A DNA stretch of 64,000 nucleotides from Botryotinia globosa (GCA_014898425.1 RCSZ01000003.1:1550001-1614000), one strand, 5' to 3'. Positions 22,042-34,607 are shown, numbered from the stretch's first letter. A program made the numbers and translations. The notes: generated by a model not told the origin, from the letters alone.

Positions 22042-25027
22042 ATGGAAGATGGCAGTCAAGGATCTCGAAGAAGTCGCATATCTTCAACCACGACTCGCAT
22101 GCCACTGTATCATGATTCCGCGACCAATTGTTCAAGCAGCAATACGAGAACAAATATGGTAGCACCTACTATCTCGTCGCAGAGTACGAATAGTTCGAGT
22201 GCGCATTTGCCTTTAGGGTCAGGGAGAACGAGTGCGCAATCGGGTGGTGCGGCTTTCTTGCAAGAAAGGTTGAGGGAGAGGAAGGGTAGGGATAGAAGAT
22301 TGAGTGGGGACTTTAGTGGAAGTGGCATGATGGCCAGAGAAGTTCAAAGTTCGCCGATTCATAGGAGTAATGGTGTGGGTGGGGTTGTGCGTGAGAGGGA
22401 AGAGAGGAGACCAAGTTCGAGTGGAGTGGGGCAGCCGCTGGGGAAGAAGGCGATGGGGGTTAAGCAAATGGAAGAGGTGAGGATGGCATTATCTTCAGTC
22501 GATATTATACTTTGGAGATATGAGTGCTAATTCATTTTTAACTTCATTACAGACAGTCTCAACCTTGCACAAACAGAATTTCGATCTCAAATTGGAGCTT
22601 TTTCATCGGCGACAGAGGCAGGAAATACTGGAATCGGAAGCGGAACAGTTGAAGAACCAGATCAAACAGCAGTCGGAGGTTCAAGAAATCAATGACGCAT
22701 TACTCAAAGAGCTGGAGAAACGAGACCAGGCAGTTGAAGAAGCTGTCGGTCTCATTTGCGAACTGGAATCCAAAGTTGAGAGGTTACTACAGGAGCGAGA
22801 AGACGTAAGGAATTACGAGATACGATACGGAAATGACTTCTACGACCACAACAGTGCGAACGAAATTCCAAGCTCACCACCGATCTTTGACAGAGACACG
22901 TCAAGTACTCCCAGAGTCAGGGATACTACGGTAGGAATTACCAGAATGCCCTCTTTTTTATCTGAGCGGAGCGAAGGGGTAGAAGCTTTGAGAAGCTTAT
23001 ATCTTCCTAGCAGTAATAGTTTTAGCGATATTGCTCTTCCAAAGTTGCCAGAAGAGGGCAGTGCAAGTGGAATGACCAGTCCTTCTTTAAGTGTTCTGAG
23101 TGAGAGTTCATTCTTGAGTGTCTACGGAGAGAAGTCACCACTTGCAATGGATGAAGAACATTACGCCTCTCCGTTTCCAAAACAACATCGTCGAACGAGC
23201 TCTTCAGTGGAAAAGTGGATTGACGAACGTCCAGCTTCAACTATGCCAATGAGAGTACCGTCGCCTTCATCTCAAACTGGTGGTCAAAGAAGTCGATTCT
23301 TGTCAATGAACTATGTTGCTGCCTCTCCGTTACAACGTCTTGAAAAACTTAGGAGTAATCTGGAGAAGCAATACAATAATAGCACAAGTATGCGACTCGA
23401 AATTCGATCCGACAAACGAAATAGTGTCCAGGAAAGACATCAATTTCAAGAGGATGATAGTCAGCTCACGATCAATGGGAATAGTTATGAGGCAACTCAG
23501 AAGTTACCACCCACACCAGATACTGTTAGTACCGGTACTTTGAGAACTCACAAGGAGTCTGACGAAACTCTGAATCAAAGGCATCAACCAAATGAAGATG
23601 AGGTGACATTTCTTCATAGTACATCAACATTCTCGGTACCTCCTGCTACTTACAATCCATATCAATCGACTACATCCATGCGACCACGTAGTGCTGGAGA
23701 AACTGTAACAAGTCGGCGCGAAGGTCATGGTTGGGATACAGAAACACTGGAAACAGATGATATAGATACTTTCACCAACTATAGTACCGATAGTGTCGCT
23801 GAAAGTTCCAAGATGCATCCTCCAACTCGCCAACCTCGGGGAGGAAATCAAACGCCGGAATTCTTTTCATTCAACACCACGTCTCACGAACGCGATACTA
23901 TAAGAGCTTGGGGTGGTGACGGTATATACAATGATCATCCTGCAACACGTGTTCCAACTGGTGCAAATTCACGTTCTCGTGATTCAAATAGCGTAGCACA
24001 ACGTTACGAAATGCTACGAACGGTATCGCAAGCTGAGTCTCATCCTAAAAGTGATGATACTGTTACAACCGTTGATTCGGATCACAGATCACACTCTAGA
24101 ATTGAGGAGCATCGAGAGAGACGTGCTAGGGAACTGGAGAGATCTTCTACGCCTTTAGATGAAAAGACACCCAAGCCACCTGCTCCGGATCGAAGATCTT
24201 CACTCGCAGCTGCAACTTCCAAGTTGAGGAAGCACGCCCCATCTTCTATCAACACCAGTCATGATTCCGACACCAAGATGCCACTTGCTCCTGTGTCTAT
24301 GAGTATCCCAAGTACACCTTCTAGAGAAAGTTCTAAGGAGAAAGAAGGCGGCAAAGAAAAGGATTTCAGGCGACTACTTCCTACGAGACTCTTCTTTAGC
24401 AGATCAGATACTGCGCCAGTTGTTAATACTTCACAATCGAATTCAAGATCGAGTTCTAGTTCCAACTCTAATCTAGAACGTAGGACGAAATATCAGACTA
24501 TGCCTGCTTCGAGACATGGATACAGATATAGTAGTCGATCGGCACTGGGTGACTACCAACTGGATGGTAGTGAGGAGACTGGTAACAGAGTTGGGAAAAG
24601 TACTTATCATGAAGAAGATGAAGTCGAGCTTGAGAAAGAGAGAAGTGCTACTCCGCCACCTATTTCGAGGAATAGAACCCATTCGGCGCAACTTCAACGA
24701 GAGCTGCTGAGTAGACCGAGGAGTGCGTGTGCAGTTGTGAGGGAGAGGGGAGAATTTGGAGAAGATGGTGCGAATGATGAGGATGAAGCATCGAGAGAGG
24801 TTATCTCCGGTGCGGGTGATGAGAGTAAGGGTATTAAATCGGGCATCGGTAAAGAAAGACGTGAGAATTGCCACGTGAATATGGCCGAAGAGAGCAACAA
24901 GGAAAACGACGCGACCAAAGATAAGGACAACAATAGTGGTGCTACAACGGGCCATGGAAGAAAATGGTTTGGTCTTTCGCACAAACCTGTTCTCGGAAGA
25001 TCGGCAAGCGTTTCAAAGGGGCGTTAA
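22042..25027 (+). CDS. Centrosomin-motif (Cnn_1N) microtubule-organising protein
   Basis: Two exons: 22042-22476 and 22553-25027 (76-nt phase-0 intron, donor GTGAGG, branch point GCTAATTC), 969 residues. Exon 2 opens with TVSTLHKQNFDLKLELFHRR, the CM1/Cnn_1N motif of centrosomin, CDK5RAP2, S. pombe Mto1 and Aspergillus ApsB, followed by a short coiled coil (about residues 165-235: ILESEAEQLKNQIKQQ...ALLKELEKRDQAVEEAVGLICELESKVERLLQERE). The motif recruits gamma-tubulin complexes at spindle pole bodies or septal organising centres. The rest is long, polar and Ser/Thr/Arg-rich without domains. The final KWFGLSHKPVLGRSASVSKGR is basic. Fungi often have more than one CM1 protein; length and Ser-rich body resemble the shorter class rather than ApsB, but I cannot tell which paralogue this is. 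Confidence 0.8.
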
Positions 25028-25764
25028 TTTCTTGATGATTCCTCAGTTGGGGATAAGGGGTTATACTTTCTTTACTTACTTTCTTTACTTTCATTTTGCG
25101 ATGGGGACTAGGATGAATTTTCGGGCGTATGAATGATTTTTACGAAAGGAAACTCGTGGATTCTGGGGAGACTAAAGGCGTGGAATACTCATGGCGCGCT
25201 TTTGTATACCATAAATACCCTCTTCATAGATACTGGATGGATGAAAGTTTGGGAACCGGATAGCTCTTACCGATGATAACAGCGAGGATAATAGTAATTG
25301 TTATCGAGGAGTTAGGAAGAAGTACTTCAGCGTTGTGATGGTGATTTATGTGATATTTTTGATGATGATGATGATGATGATAGGCAATTTTGGTGATTGT
25401 GTATGATTATGTGTTTGTTCTAACGTGGTGAAGTGATTTGATTGATACAAGCTATGTGAAAGTTGTTGAATGGTTGGTGTTTAGTATTATATTATGTATA
25501 GTTGCTATTACTGAAAACATTTGTTATTGGGTAGAAACTAGACGATGAGAGTAAATCTAGATTTACTTTTATTGATTCTTGAACAAATTTAACAATACCT
25601 AGGTAGGTAGGTAGGTAGATAGGTAGGTAGGTACATTTCGGAACTCCTATTGATCATTTTCTATTTCCAAAATCTATTCACCCATCTATCCTTTTAGATT
25701 TTTTGTTCCTCTCGAGATCCACCCGAATATCCAAATCTATCTATATCATTTCTCACTCCCCCTT
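25028..25764. other. Convergent intergenic region with microsatellites
   Basis: About 740 bp between convergent genes. It contains a (GAT)n run near 25359-25381 and a (GTAG)n array at 25600-25632. No coding signal. Confidence 0.55.
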
Positions 25765-27748
25765 CTACATATTAGACCCAATCATCAAAGCCACCAAATC
25801 CGAATCTTTCGGCAACTCTGGATAATCCATTGGAATAATGCCATATCGTTTCTTGATTCCCCAATCGAAATTTAGGCGGAGCGTCGGATTCATGCCTTGA
25901 ACAAATGCACCGATGAGTTTACTGTGCGCGCCTACTGCTATCCACTAACGATTGAGGGTTAGTGATTTCACATAGCAAGAGAGGAAAATTTGACAATTCG
26001 AAGAGAGGAAAAACATACATGACTCTCGGCCACCTCACCCTTCCGCACCGGATCCCCCACCGCCGACATAAAATTCACAAACCACTCATCCCTCGCCCCC
26101 TCTCTCGCTTTCTCCAACATCCGCACCACGTATTCATATTTACTCTCGACCAGCCCCTGGAGCGGAATGATATCAGAGTATTCCCATTTATCCTGGAGAT
26201 GGATCGTCACGTCGCTTTCTGTTCGGAGCGTGAAATCGGGATTGTTGTCTAGCCAGCCGCTGAGATCTAAGCCCATTTTTTCTTCTGCGGAGAGATGGCG
26301 AGCGCAGTCGTAGCGGCGTAGTAATACTGCTTTGCCCCGCGCGTCGCCGAGGGTCTCGGGTTTGTTTGTCGTGAGCCAGCGAGGTTTTCCAGATGGGTAG
26401 GGCGGGATGGATGTGATGTGTTTTGCGACGGCGCTGTAGAATACCTCGGGGGGCTCTTTTTTCGATGTGTCGTCGTTTTTTATCGAGATCAATATAGTTT
26501 CTTGACTGTGTTGAGAGAGGAAATCGAAGACTTCCTGCATGACGAAATCGAATTTGAGATAGAAAGGTAGGTTGATGGGGATGCCGCCGTGGTACATGTA
26601 GAGTTGACCATCTTCGGTGTGGACGCGCACGCGGAGATCGAGAAAGCGGATGCCGGCGGTGAGTTGGGAGGCTATGGAGAGGTATTGCGTGCGCACGAAG
26701 GGGATGTTGGATTCTGCGCAGCCTGGGGAGAGGATTGTTAGGAGAGGTGTTGGTTGGTAAGAGAGAGGAGGGAAACCTTACTATCGTGGGTTCCTGGGAT
26801 AGTCATATCCGATAACAAAGTATTATCTGGGATTACCGCCATCCAAGAGCTCATCGAGTAATCGAGTAGTGATCGAGAATACCACAATAACTCTCTACTC
26901 TCATCATTCGAATTGAATATACAATTTACCCTTCCGTTTAGCACCGCCAACTGCGGAGGATCAAACGAAGTCTGTCCCGCGATCGCTTCTTGCGGATGCC
27001 ACATCCCATCTTTATACTCGCTCATGTAAATCACATGTGAAGTGTCTCCGGGGCCATTTTCCTGAAAAGCCAAAAACGCACTGTCACCATAAGAGGTAGC
27101 CGAAACACCCTGTGCAGCTTTTCCTTCACTCACATCATCACAACTATTCCACACATCTTCCGGTAACGAATATTTGAATCCGAGAATCACATGATCCTCT
27201 TCCGCCGAAGAACACAGTGCGTGCAAATCGCCATTCAATACAAACACCGCGGGGATCCCAGATACTTTACTAATCCCGCTTACTTCCTGGGGATACTTCC
27301 ATTCTGGCTGCTCTTCAGAACCTCGAGTCCATGTCGAGTAATACAAATAGGCATTCTGGATATACACCAACACCAGATTGTTATGGTGACTAATCAGCGC
27401 CGGTGTAGTATTTGTCCAGAGTCCTATTTGTTTATCTAGAAGAGCAGGAGACGCCCATGATTTCTCCACATCATCATATTCATAGTGAGCGATTTCTCCA
27501 TCCGCTCTGACGATGACGGCATGCAGACGGCCGAGAAGCTCGGCCATCACTGGGATTCCTTGATCGGGAAATCGGAGACGCGTCTGGAAGATGTCATTGT
27601 CACCGGTGGCATAGTAGAGATCACCGGATGGGTCGCTCCAGAGACACCAGAGTGAGCCGCGGTGGGTGGCGATGGCTGGGACGGCGGATGTGTGTCCGTT
27701 GGGGGTGTCTTGGACGAAACTGGATTGGCCTCTTGAGATCCAGGCCAT
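25765..27748 (-). CDS. PI-PLC X-type phosphodiesterase with N-terminal beta-propeller
   Basis: Three exons on the minus strand: 27748-26782, 26722-26019 and 25944-25765, 616 residues. Introns are 59 and 74 nt with consensus sites; the first junction (phase 1) falls inside the active-site motif. Residues 1-300 read as repeated blades (TPALISHHNNLVLVYIQ, SGIPAVFVLNGDLHALC, PPQLAVLNGRVNCIFN), like fungal fucose-lectin/PLL-type propellers. Residues about 305-616 are a phosphatidylinositol-specific phospholipase C X domain of the single-domain (bacterial-like) class: TIPGTHDSC gives the first catalytic His (about 321), GIRFLDLRVR the conserved Arg/Asp strand, and LYMYHGG the second His (about 367). 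Such enzymes cleave PI or GPI head groups without calcium. No signal peptide is visible, so location and substrate are uncertain. The lectin-like N-terminus suggests targeting to glycans (inference). Confidence 0.88.
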
Positions 27749-29165
27749 GAGGATGGGGTTTAGATGAATATTTTTCGAATAAGAATGTGTGTGGCAATGT
27801 ATTCAAAGTTGTGCCCAATTGCTTCAAATTACTATCTACAGAATATTAGAAAATTCCTGTCAATAAACAATAGGAGATACATACATACAAACCAGCGGTG
27901 TCCAAAATAAATCCAATTTATATTACATAAATCCTCAACCATCCAAAAGCCAACACAAAGACTCTAGACAAACAGAAGTGCGTATAATTCGAGTAGATAG
28001 AACCCTTAAGCGAAAAAGGTGTGAAGGTGTACAGAAGTGTTCATATCGAGGAGCGATGCCAAGCTTTTATATCTCATCTGCCGGACGATTCGAGGACTCG
28101 TGTACTTCGTTAGCGCTTGCATCGGCCCGTAGGACTGTTTCAACTGCGGGGGCTGGGCTCGGGACAGCTCCATTTTTACAAGGTTGTTTGGGCCGGACGG
28201 TGAGATGAGAAGCTAAATTGTGGAAATCCACTTTGGAAGCATGGATTGGGTACCACGTGACGACGGTACTTAGGTATTTTGTGTGAGATGTCGAGTCGAT
28301 TTGAAAGGCGGGGAAGAGTTTTGTTACTGTGATGAGTTGAGGAAAGGGTATTATTTCCATTGAGTAATACGGTGGCTTTGTGTTGGAGAGAAGCAAGTTC
28401 AATCATTAACTCAAGCCGATGGATCCATAGCCGGAAAAGTAATGAAGTATACTTCTGCATATTTTCTCACTATCTATGCCCGCAACTTTCCAATTAGTTT
28501 TCAAATTTTACTCGAATTACTGAGCCCTTGATATCCTGTATTCTTTCTTCTATATCATATAATCTTGGAGCTTGAATCATAGAAGCTTGCATACTAGAAA
28601 GCGTCCTTACTGAGGGTCTCTTCCTAAACAAGCATGCCGATCAATACTCTTCATTTTGTGCCTCAATTTCCAAGTTAAACTCTTCCCAACTCCTCTACTC
28701 GCTTTCCGTCAAGTCATCATCTCACACGGGTAAAGCAATACCGACATTCAACTGGATTCGCTTCGATTCAGACTGCAAAACTATTGCTTTGTCTTCATAA
28801 TATTGAAATATCTTTTATGTGACATATACCTATCAGTAGTACATGGGCCCCTTCAAACTTAGCACCGCATTCTTCTCGCTAGATCTAAGGAGATATGGGA
28901 AGTCTGAAAATGCTGAGTATGAGATGAAACTCGTTGACAGCTCTAAATTTGGCCAATCATATTTTTATGTATCCACTAGAATATCTCATCGTAACATTGT
29001 GGGTTCAAGTTATACCGGAACCAAAGGTATCTCCACAGCCAGATGAAGCCCACAATATCCATCATGAATCGTATAATAGACCTCCGCTAAAAAGAACAAG
29101 AAGAAAATCCGGGGTATCCTAACATCAAATGGCGACGTTCCAAATGTGTTCCGCATTGTAGCTCA
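27749..29165. other. Intergenic, nothing recognised
   Basis: About 1.4 kb upstream of the phospholipase gene and beyond the 3' end of the RlpA-like gene. Only short frames (up to 111 codons) without family signal. Probably the promoter of the minus-strand phospholipase gene plus the 3' UTR of the RlpA-like gene. Confidence 0.5.
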
Positions 29166-29995
29166 CTATAACCAGGCCCAACTTCCAGTAACTCTGCCCT
29201 CTGCTTCCAATGCCAACTTTTCGAACCCTGTTATGCTTAAATCTAAATCCTCGGCTTTACATCCAACACATCTATCAACAACCGTTACGTCAATAGTATT
29301 GTTTCCGCTTCCCGATTCCTTCTGTCGAGTGATTCTGATCTTTTTGCCACAGAGAGGGTTAGCATTGGGGTTAGAACTCGTTGAAGCGGCATCAAAGATG
29401 ATGTGGGACACGGCGCAAATGGATTCAGATAATGAGGATGTAATTCCACATGCGCCGAGACCAGGTGCATAGTATGTAAGATCTCCTGTGAATATACCAC
29501 CATTTGATGGAAGAGGTAATGCTTTCGACCTTCATTGATAGATTAGTACGTGATTTCGACCCATTGCATAGCAAACTTGGAAGGAGTAAATTGTTGTGAG
29601 AGGATTCATGCACAAAAAATCTCAAAACGATGAGCAATTGATATGTGATGAATTGCTAAATACACATACGATGAATGCTTCAAGCCAAGACCAAGACCCA
29701 GTCCCAAGATCAATGCAAGTAATAATACAATTGCTCCTACAATCAACAAAAGCACCTTGCGACTCTGTCCAAAATATGTGCGATTCGCAGGTAATACATG
29801 ATTGAATCGCTCAGTCAATGTAGGGTTTCCAAAGGTTCCTGTCGCGACAGCATTTCCTGATGAATCCGAAGATCCTTCTTTCGTGGTAGGAAGAGTTGAT
29901 GATTCCGGTTTCGAAAAGATATTATATTTGCTGAGGAAGGATTGTTTGGGAGTTGGAGTCTCCCATTCTGGAGTCTCGTGGATCGTGGATGCCAT
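29166..29995 (-). CDS. Membrane-anchored RlpA/expansin-like double-psi beta-barrel protein
   Basis: Two exons on the minus strand: 29995-29670 and 29529-29166 (140-nt phase-2 intron, donor GTATGT, branch point GTACTAATC), 229 residues. The first ~80 residues are polar, then a helix at about 80-103 (KVLLLIVGAIVLLLALILGLGLGLGL) acts as signal anchor. Outside it is an RlpA-like double-psi beta-barrel: GGIFTGDLTYYAPGLGACGI..., AVSHIIFD, NPLCGKKIRI, TIDVTVVDRCVGCKAEDLDLSITGFEKLA. This is the fungal expansin-like/riboflavin-aldehyde-forming-enzyme-like family, with the DRC..C..DLDLS signature and the catalytic-type Asp retained. These proteins sit at the cell surface and are thought to bind or loosen wall polysaccharides; enzymatic activity is unproven. 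Most family members have a cleavable signal peptide; the anchored form is a common fungal variant. Confidence 0.85.
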
Positions 29996-30680
29996 TATGG
30001 ATTATTATATTATATTGATGTTCAAAGAGAGACTAGATGCGCATTATGATATTATTGGAATGAGTGGTGTGTCCAAAGAGAAGGAATTATGGAGTAGAAA
30101 GTGGGATGGATGGATGGATGGATGGATGGATGGATGGATGTATCAAGACAGAGATTCGAGATTAGAGAAGGAAAGGGTGGATGGAGAAGGCGCTAATAAC
30201 CGTTTGGCACCTGCACCTTACAGTAGCCCTGTAGTAGTGCCAAGTTTTCCTTAGCTTCAGGAACTATCGGGTTATGATTGGCTGTCCGCAATTCAAATCT
30301 AGGCTTACTAATAATCACCATACTCCGTACACCCCCATCCACCACCAACCATGCTTGACTCAAGATCGGATGTCTTTCTTTGTCTTCTGCATTTCTGTAC
30401 CTTGCATATATATCTATCTATCACTCACCACCATTGGACAACACCAACACCACCAACAACACCATTGGAAACATTGTCTGAGTGGTCAAAATCAAGCCAC
30501 GTGGTGTTCTACTGCATATAATGTATGTATCAACAGATTTGACTCGTCAGTAGTCAGTACGGGCCGTAGTACCCCGCAGTATGCCATGTCACCTTTCAAT
30601 GTTGTGTGTGCCTCATGGTCTGACTTTGTTTACTTCAATTTTCAACATCATCTCTCCTTTCTCATCATCATCCAACAGTA
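29996..30680. other. Divergent intergenic region
   Basis: About 685 bp between the RlpA-like gene (minus) and the ISG12-like gene (plus), so it probably holds both promoters. It has a (GGAT)n array at about 30105-30140 and CACCA/ACCAACAACACC-rich sequence. No gene is supported; the 150- and 135-codon plus-strand frames are low-complexity read-through. Confidence 0.5.
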
Positions 30681-31327
30681 ATGATGTCTGACAACATATC
30701 AACAATCTATGCCAAAGCTGTGGCAGACGCCCAAAGAGCTGTTCAATATGTACTCGAGAATGCTCCAGGAGCATATGAAAGAGGGATAGATGCTGCCGTC
30801 GTTGTTGCTGCCAAGGTTCAACCTGCTCTCACCTCTGCCATGGAGAAAACACCAGTCCTCATGGAAAGATCCAGAATAGCGGCAGAGCAGTTGTATCAAG
30901 ATGCTCCCAGGCATCTAAACACTGCGAAGGGCGTGGCAGGACAATTATATCAGGATGCTCCGAGACATTTAAACACCGCAAAGACAGCGGGTATAAATGC
31001 TCTTGAGAATCCTAGGCATTCTGCAACAACAGTGTTAGCCACTTTGGGGCCTATCGTTCGCAAGCACCCATATGCCAGCGTTTTTGGAGCCTGGGCAGCA
31101 CTGGCTGTGGCATTCGGGCCCCTCTGGCCTATTCGTGCTCTATTAAAAGTATTTGGATTTGGTAAAGGTGTCACTCCTGGTAAGCAGATCTTGATCCGTT
31201 GTATGCCGACACAATCACTGACAGAGTTGTAGGATCGAATGCGGCATCTTGGCAATCGCGACAAGGAAACGTGCAACGCAATTCATGGTTTTCTTTATTT
31301 CAATCTTACGGAGATAAATTAAATTAA
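30681..31327 (+). CDS. Interferon-induced 6-16 / ISG12-like membrane protein
   Basis: Two exons: 30681-31179 and 31233-31327 (53-nt phase-1 intron), 197 residues. The short second exon is needed to complete the family motif. The C-terminal third is a hydrophobic segment (HPYASVFGAWAALAVAFGPLWPIRALLKVFGFGKG) followed by VTPGSNAASWQSRQGNVQRNSWFSLFQSYG, which follows the G(V/I)..GS.AA..QS..GNV..GS.F..LQS.G pattern of the ISG12/IFI6 family. In animals these small proteins sit in mitochondrial or ER membranes and modulate apoptosis; many fungi carry members of unknown role. The N-terminal half is amphipathic and has a duplicated 20-residue unit, EQLYQDAPRHLNTAKGVAG / QLYQDAPRHLNTAKTAG, with identical core. 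Two ATGs are adjacent; the first is used. Confidence 0.75.
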
Positions 31328-31542
31328 GCTTAGGCCTTCAATTTCAAAAAGGAATTGCACGCTTGTAAAAAACTAAAGAGTTGATTGTGAAATCAAATGA
31401 ACAGATTTATATTGTATCTGTCCTATGTTCCTCTTCGTTGACTCTCCCCTTTTGGGAGAACTTATAGATAAATTCAATTTATTCTTGATTGCTTGAGTAT
31501 CCTCTCTGCGGTTGTTATTACTCTTGTCATTCTTCCCTAACG

Positions 31543-31580
<38 letters not shown>

Positions 31581-32275
31581 TTGTCTTTTTTTTTGGTTTT
31601 TTTCAACAAAAAAAAGTTTGTAATTATTCGAATTTTGACAATTAAAGGTTAGAAATTGAATATTAGATTTTTAGATTTTTGATTTATCCGTTTACTTGGC
31701 CATTGGCCTCATTAACCAACCGTAATAGTCCAAATTCAAGTGGTTTTTTATTTAATTTTAGATGGATGTGACGGCCAATTAGTTGAGATAGTGAAATGCC
31801 CAACAAGAACGACTTAAGTGATAAGGGGGTTTTTAATCTAGTCAAACCTTTCTTGATCACACAGTTTCATTGTCAGAGGAAATCTCTGTCTAGTAACGAG
31901 ACTCGTCATCATAATAGTTTTCTCATTGAGAGGTTTCCCTCTGTTCTTTCGTTGTCAAATTAATTTCAATGTCTAGTGGGTACCCGTTTTCACTTCAGCT
32001 TGATCATCGCAATCTTTTCACATCTCAATGCAAAGTCCAAAAATTAGTTACACTCTCACAACTATGTAGCTAGATTCAAAAAAAAAATCGACACAGGTTT
32101 CTGTATAATTTATGGTTTTATCAATTGGCGCTCGCTTCCCCCCTTATCAGAATAATAACTTCTTTGTGTTGCCTTTATGATTATTTGCTTCCTTTGGTTC
32201 TTTCAACGCTTCGACAAAGTGCCGGAAACAGATGACTTCAAAGCATAGCTTTGTTCCTTCCTCTCTTCACATATC
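31328..32275. other. Intergenic with a poly-T tract
   Basis: About 950 bp, T-rich. A T homopolymer of roughly 30 bp lies at 31544-31575, followed by further T runs to about 31600. No coding signal. Probably the 3' UTR of the ISG12-like gene and the leader of the kinase gene. Confidence 0.5.
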
Positions 32276-34243
32276 ATGGTAGGTAGGATATTTCGTCCCA
32301 TTCAACGGGGTTTTGAAAACTACTTTTTCTCGAACAAGAGCATCTCGAATCTTTTGGATATCAAAATACAAATGGCTGCCGTACCCCCACAGGAAGGTAA
32401 TGCGCCAGGTGCGGGGGCTGTAATTGTAGACGTCAATGTGGATGTGGACCTAGACACAGATCGCTCTGACGAGGGGGCTTGGCAAGACGTAGGCATAAGT
32501 GCTTTAACAGGACAATCAGACGCCATGGCAGTTAGGGTGATACGTAAGTTTGAATCTTTTCAAACCTTCTTTCGATGCTATCTGATGCCCTTATTCTGCA
32601 AAGAAAAAGGGTACGAACGCTAATCAAATTTTAATGTTGATAGGCGCATTTCGTACGAACATAATCCGTCAAAATAAATGGCAGAAACACAATCCACACA
32701 ACTTGACAGGAGATAATATAGAAATTGACGCATGTATTGCCAGTGGATCATACGGACTTGTCTTTCGCGCCGAGAACAAAGATACCCGTAGTGAGGGGCA
32801 GCCCGGCATCAAATATGCTGTTAAAATTTCCAAACTTCGATTAGAGTCGGAGGCTAACCTCGACTACAACATGGGCTCAGATCACAGTCCCAATCTTACA
32901 CGAACCAGTGAAGCTTCTGTTGTTGATCAGAAGCAAATGAAAGCATTGAGCTTAACCTCCAAACGTGGAAGGGAGATAACAACATTCCTTCAATATGTCA
33001 AATCAGGGCACCCCAATGTCATGAACATGGCTGGTTGGGCTGAATTTGACATCTTGGGAAACTCTTTTTCTTTGATTGTTCTGGAGATTTGCGATCTTGG
33101 CACTCTTCTCGACATGGTATGTGAATTTCGAGAGAGGGACGAATACATGCCCGAAGCATTTATAGTGAGTTTGATACCATTCTATCTTTGTCGAGCCGAG
33201 ACATGACTAATCTCAATCTTTAGTGGCACACTTTCGAACAACTGTTTAGCGGACTTGCATTTCTCCATGGCGAGCATCCCGATTACATAACAAAACCAGA
33301 ATTTGCGGGACGTACAGAAACAACTGTCGCTCGTGACGTTAAAGCAAACAATGTCTTCATCCAATCAGTTCCTCCAAATTCTCCCCCGAACACATACCCG
33401 ACTATCAAATTGGGAGATTTTGGCGAGTCCCTACATCTACCCAGACATGGTACTCGTGATTTTAATTACGGAAATAGCACTTGTGACCCGCCAGACGCCA
33501 AGATGAGTGCAAAGTATGATGTGTGGTCCGTAGGCGCCATGATATATATGATGGCCAGGAGGGGGTATTACCCAAACAAAGGGTGCTCCCTGATAAACTC
33601 AGATGGAAAGATCATTAAGTTTCATCGCGCAAAACCAGCAGAAAGAGAACTCATACGTCGTGCGCGAAATCGAGAATCGAGGTTTGAGCCTATAAATGAG
33701 CATTTGACTTTACGGTTAGAAACCGAGATCAGATGGGCCATGACACTTAACCGAGAGGATCGACCGACTGCTCTAGAAGTATATCTCAAGGTGCAGCAGC
33801 TCAACGACGCGAGGAAGAAATTCATGTATAGGGAATTGCCACCTTGGGCCCCAAAATTGGAATTGCAGCGAGAGTACAAACCCCTCGAATTGGTAAAGAT
33901 GGATTGGATTATTGAGGACGCAGAGGAGAGAGACTTTCTATTCAAATATTCAGGAGGGCTTGGGGTGGAGAGGACGGAGAGAGAGAGGAATAGGGTGCGG
34001 AGAAGCCTTGCTGAGCACCACGCGATGGTTCAGAGAAGGAAAAATGAGAAGCAACGCGAATTTGATTTGAGAGCTGGTGTGCGCGACCATGCAGAGCTAG
34101 ATCGGGCAAGGAGAAGTGTGATTGAGCAAGAGGAAATCGGCAAGGTCAATAACGAGAGAAAGGAGTATGGAGGTTGGTTGAGGTCCGGGCATAAGAGGAG
34201 AAGATTAGAATATCATAGAGGTAGGGCGCATTGGATTGACTGA
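32276..34243 (+). CDS. Divergent protein kinase (HRD replaced by ARD)
   Basis: Three exons: 32276-32543, 32644-33164 and 33224-34243 (introns 100 and 59 nt, branch points TGTTGATAG-proximal and GACTAATC), 602 residues. Kinase elements: Gly loop IASGSYGLVF (about 121-130), VAIK-type lysine in YAVKIS (about 150), catalytic loop VARDVKANNVF (Asp 301, Lys 303, Asn 306), Mg-binding KLGDFGES (Asp 328) and the alphaF segment YDVWSVGAMIYMMA. The expected HRD His is Ala, and no clear APE motif follows DFG. The C-terminus is a charged helix, ERTERERNRVRRSLAEHH... to RSGHKRRRLEYHRGR, likely a coiled coil with basic end. The family was not recognised further; it resembles lineage-specific kinases of filamentous fungi. 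Catalytic residues other than the His are present, so activity is plausible. A later start at 32371 is possible. Confidence 0.75.
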
Positions 34244-34607
34244 GGGTAGGAACATTTGGAGGAAGGACCGTAAATTGTATATGTTAAAGAGGGCGAGTGG
34301 ATGTAGTAACGAGGGGGTCACACTAAAACTTTCAAGGTGACGCAATTGTATTTATTTAGCCTAATTATGTCAAATCTATTTGCAAGGATATCATTATCAA
34401 TACTTTTATATTTGGTATCATGGGCAGATTACCTGCTACATGAATTTTTGATAGTTTGAAATTCCAAAGATGCTCGAACGTTCATGTTGATGAAATAGAT
34501 CTCATAGGAATATATCGGGAAATCTAATTGAGTGTCTTTGCTGCTGTGTTGTACAAATATAATGGTGGGGATCTTTCTTTGAAAGATAAAAGATTGGCTG
34601 AATAATA
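34244..34607. other. Intergenic between kinase gene and transposon island
   Basis: About 360 bp of 3' flank, becoming more AT-rich toward the element that begins at 34608. No gene seen. Confidence 0.5.

Noticed and set aside
24259..24982. Minus-strand frames inside the Cnn_1N gene
   Set aside because: Shadows of the Ser/Arg-rich exon 2; no independent support.
30274..30681. 135-codon plus-strand frame before the ISG12-like gene
   Set aside because: CACCA-rich leader-like sequence with no conserved features; ends where the real gene begins.
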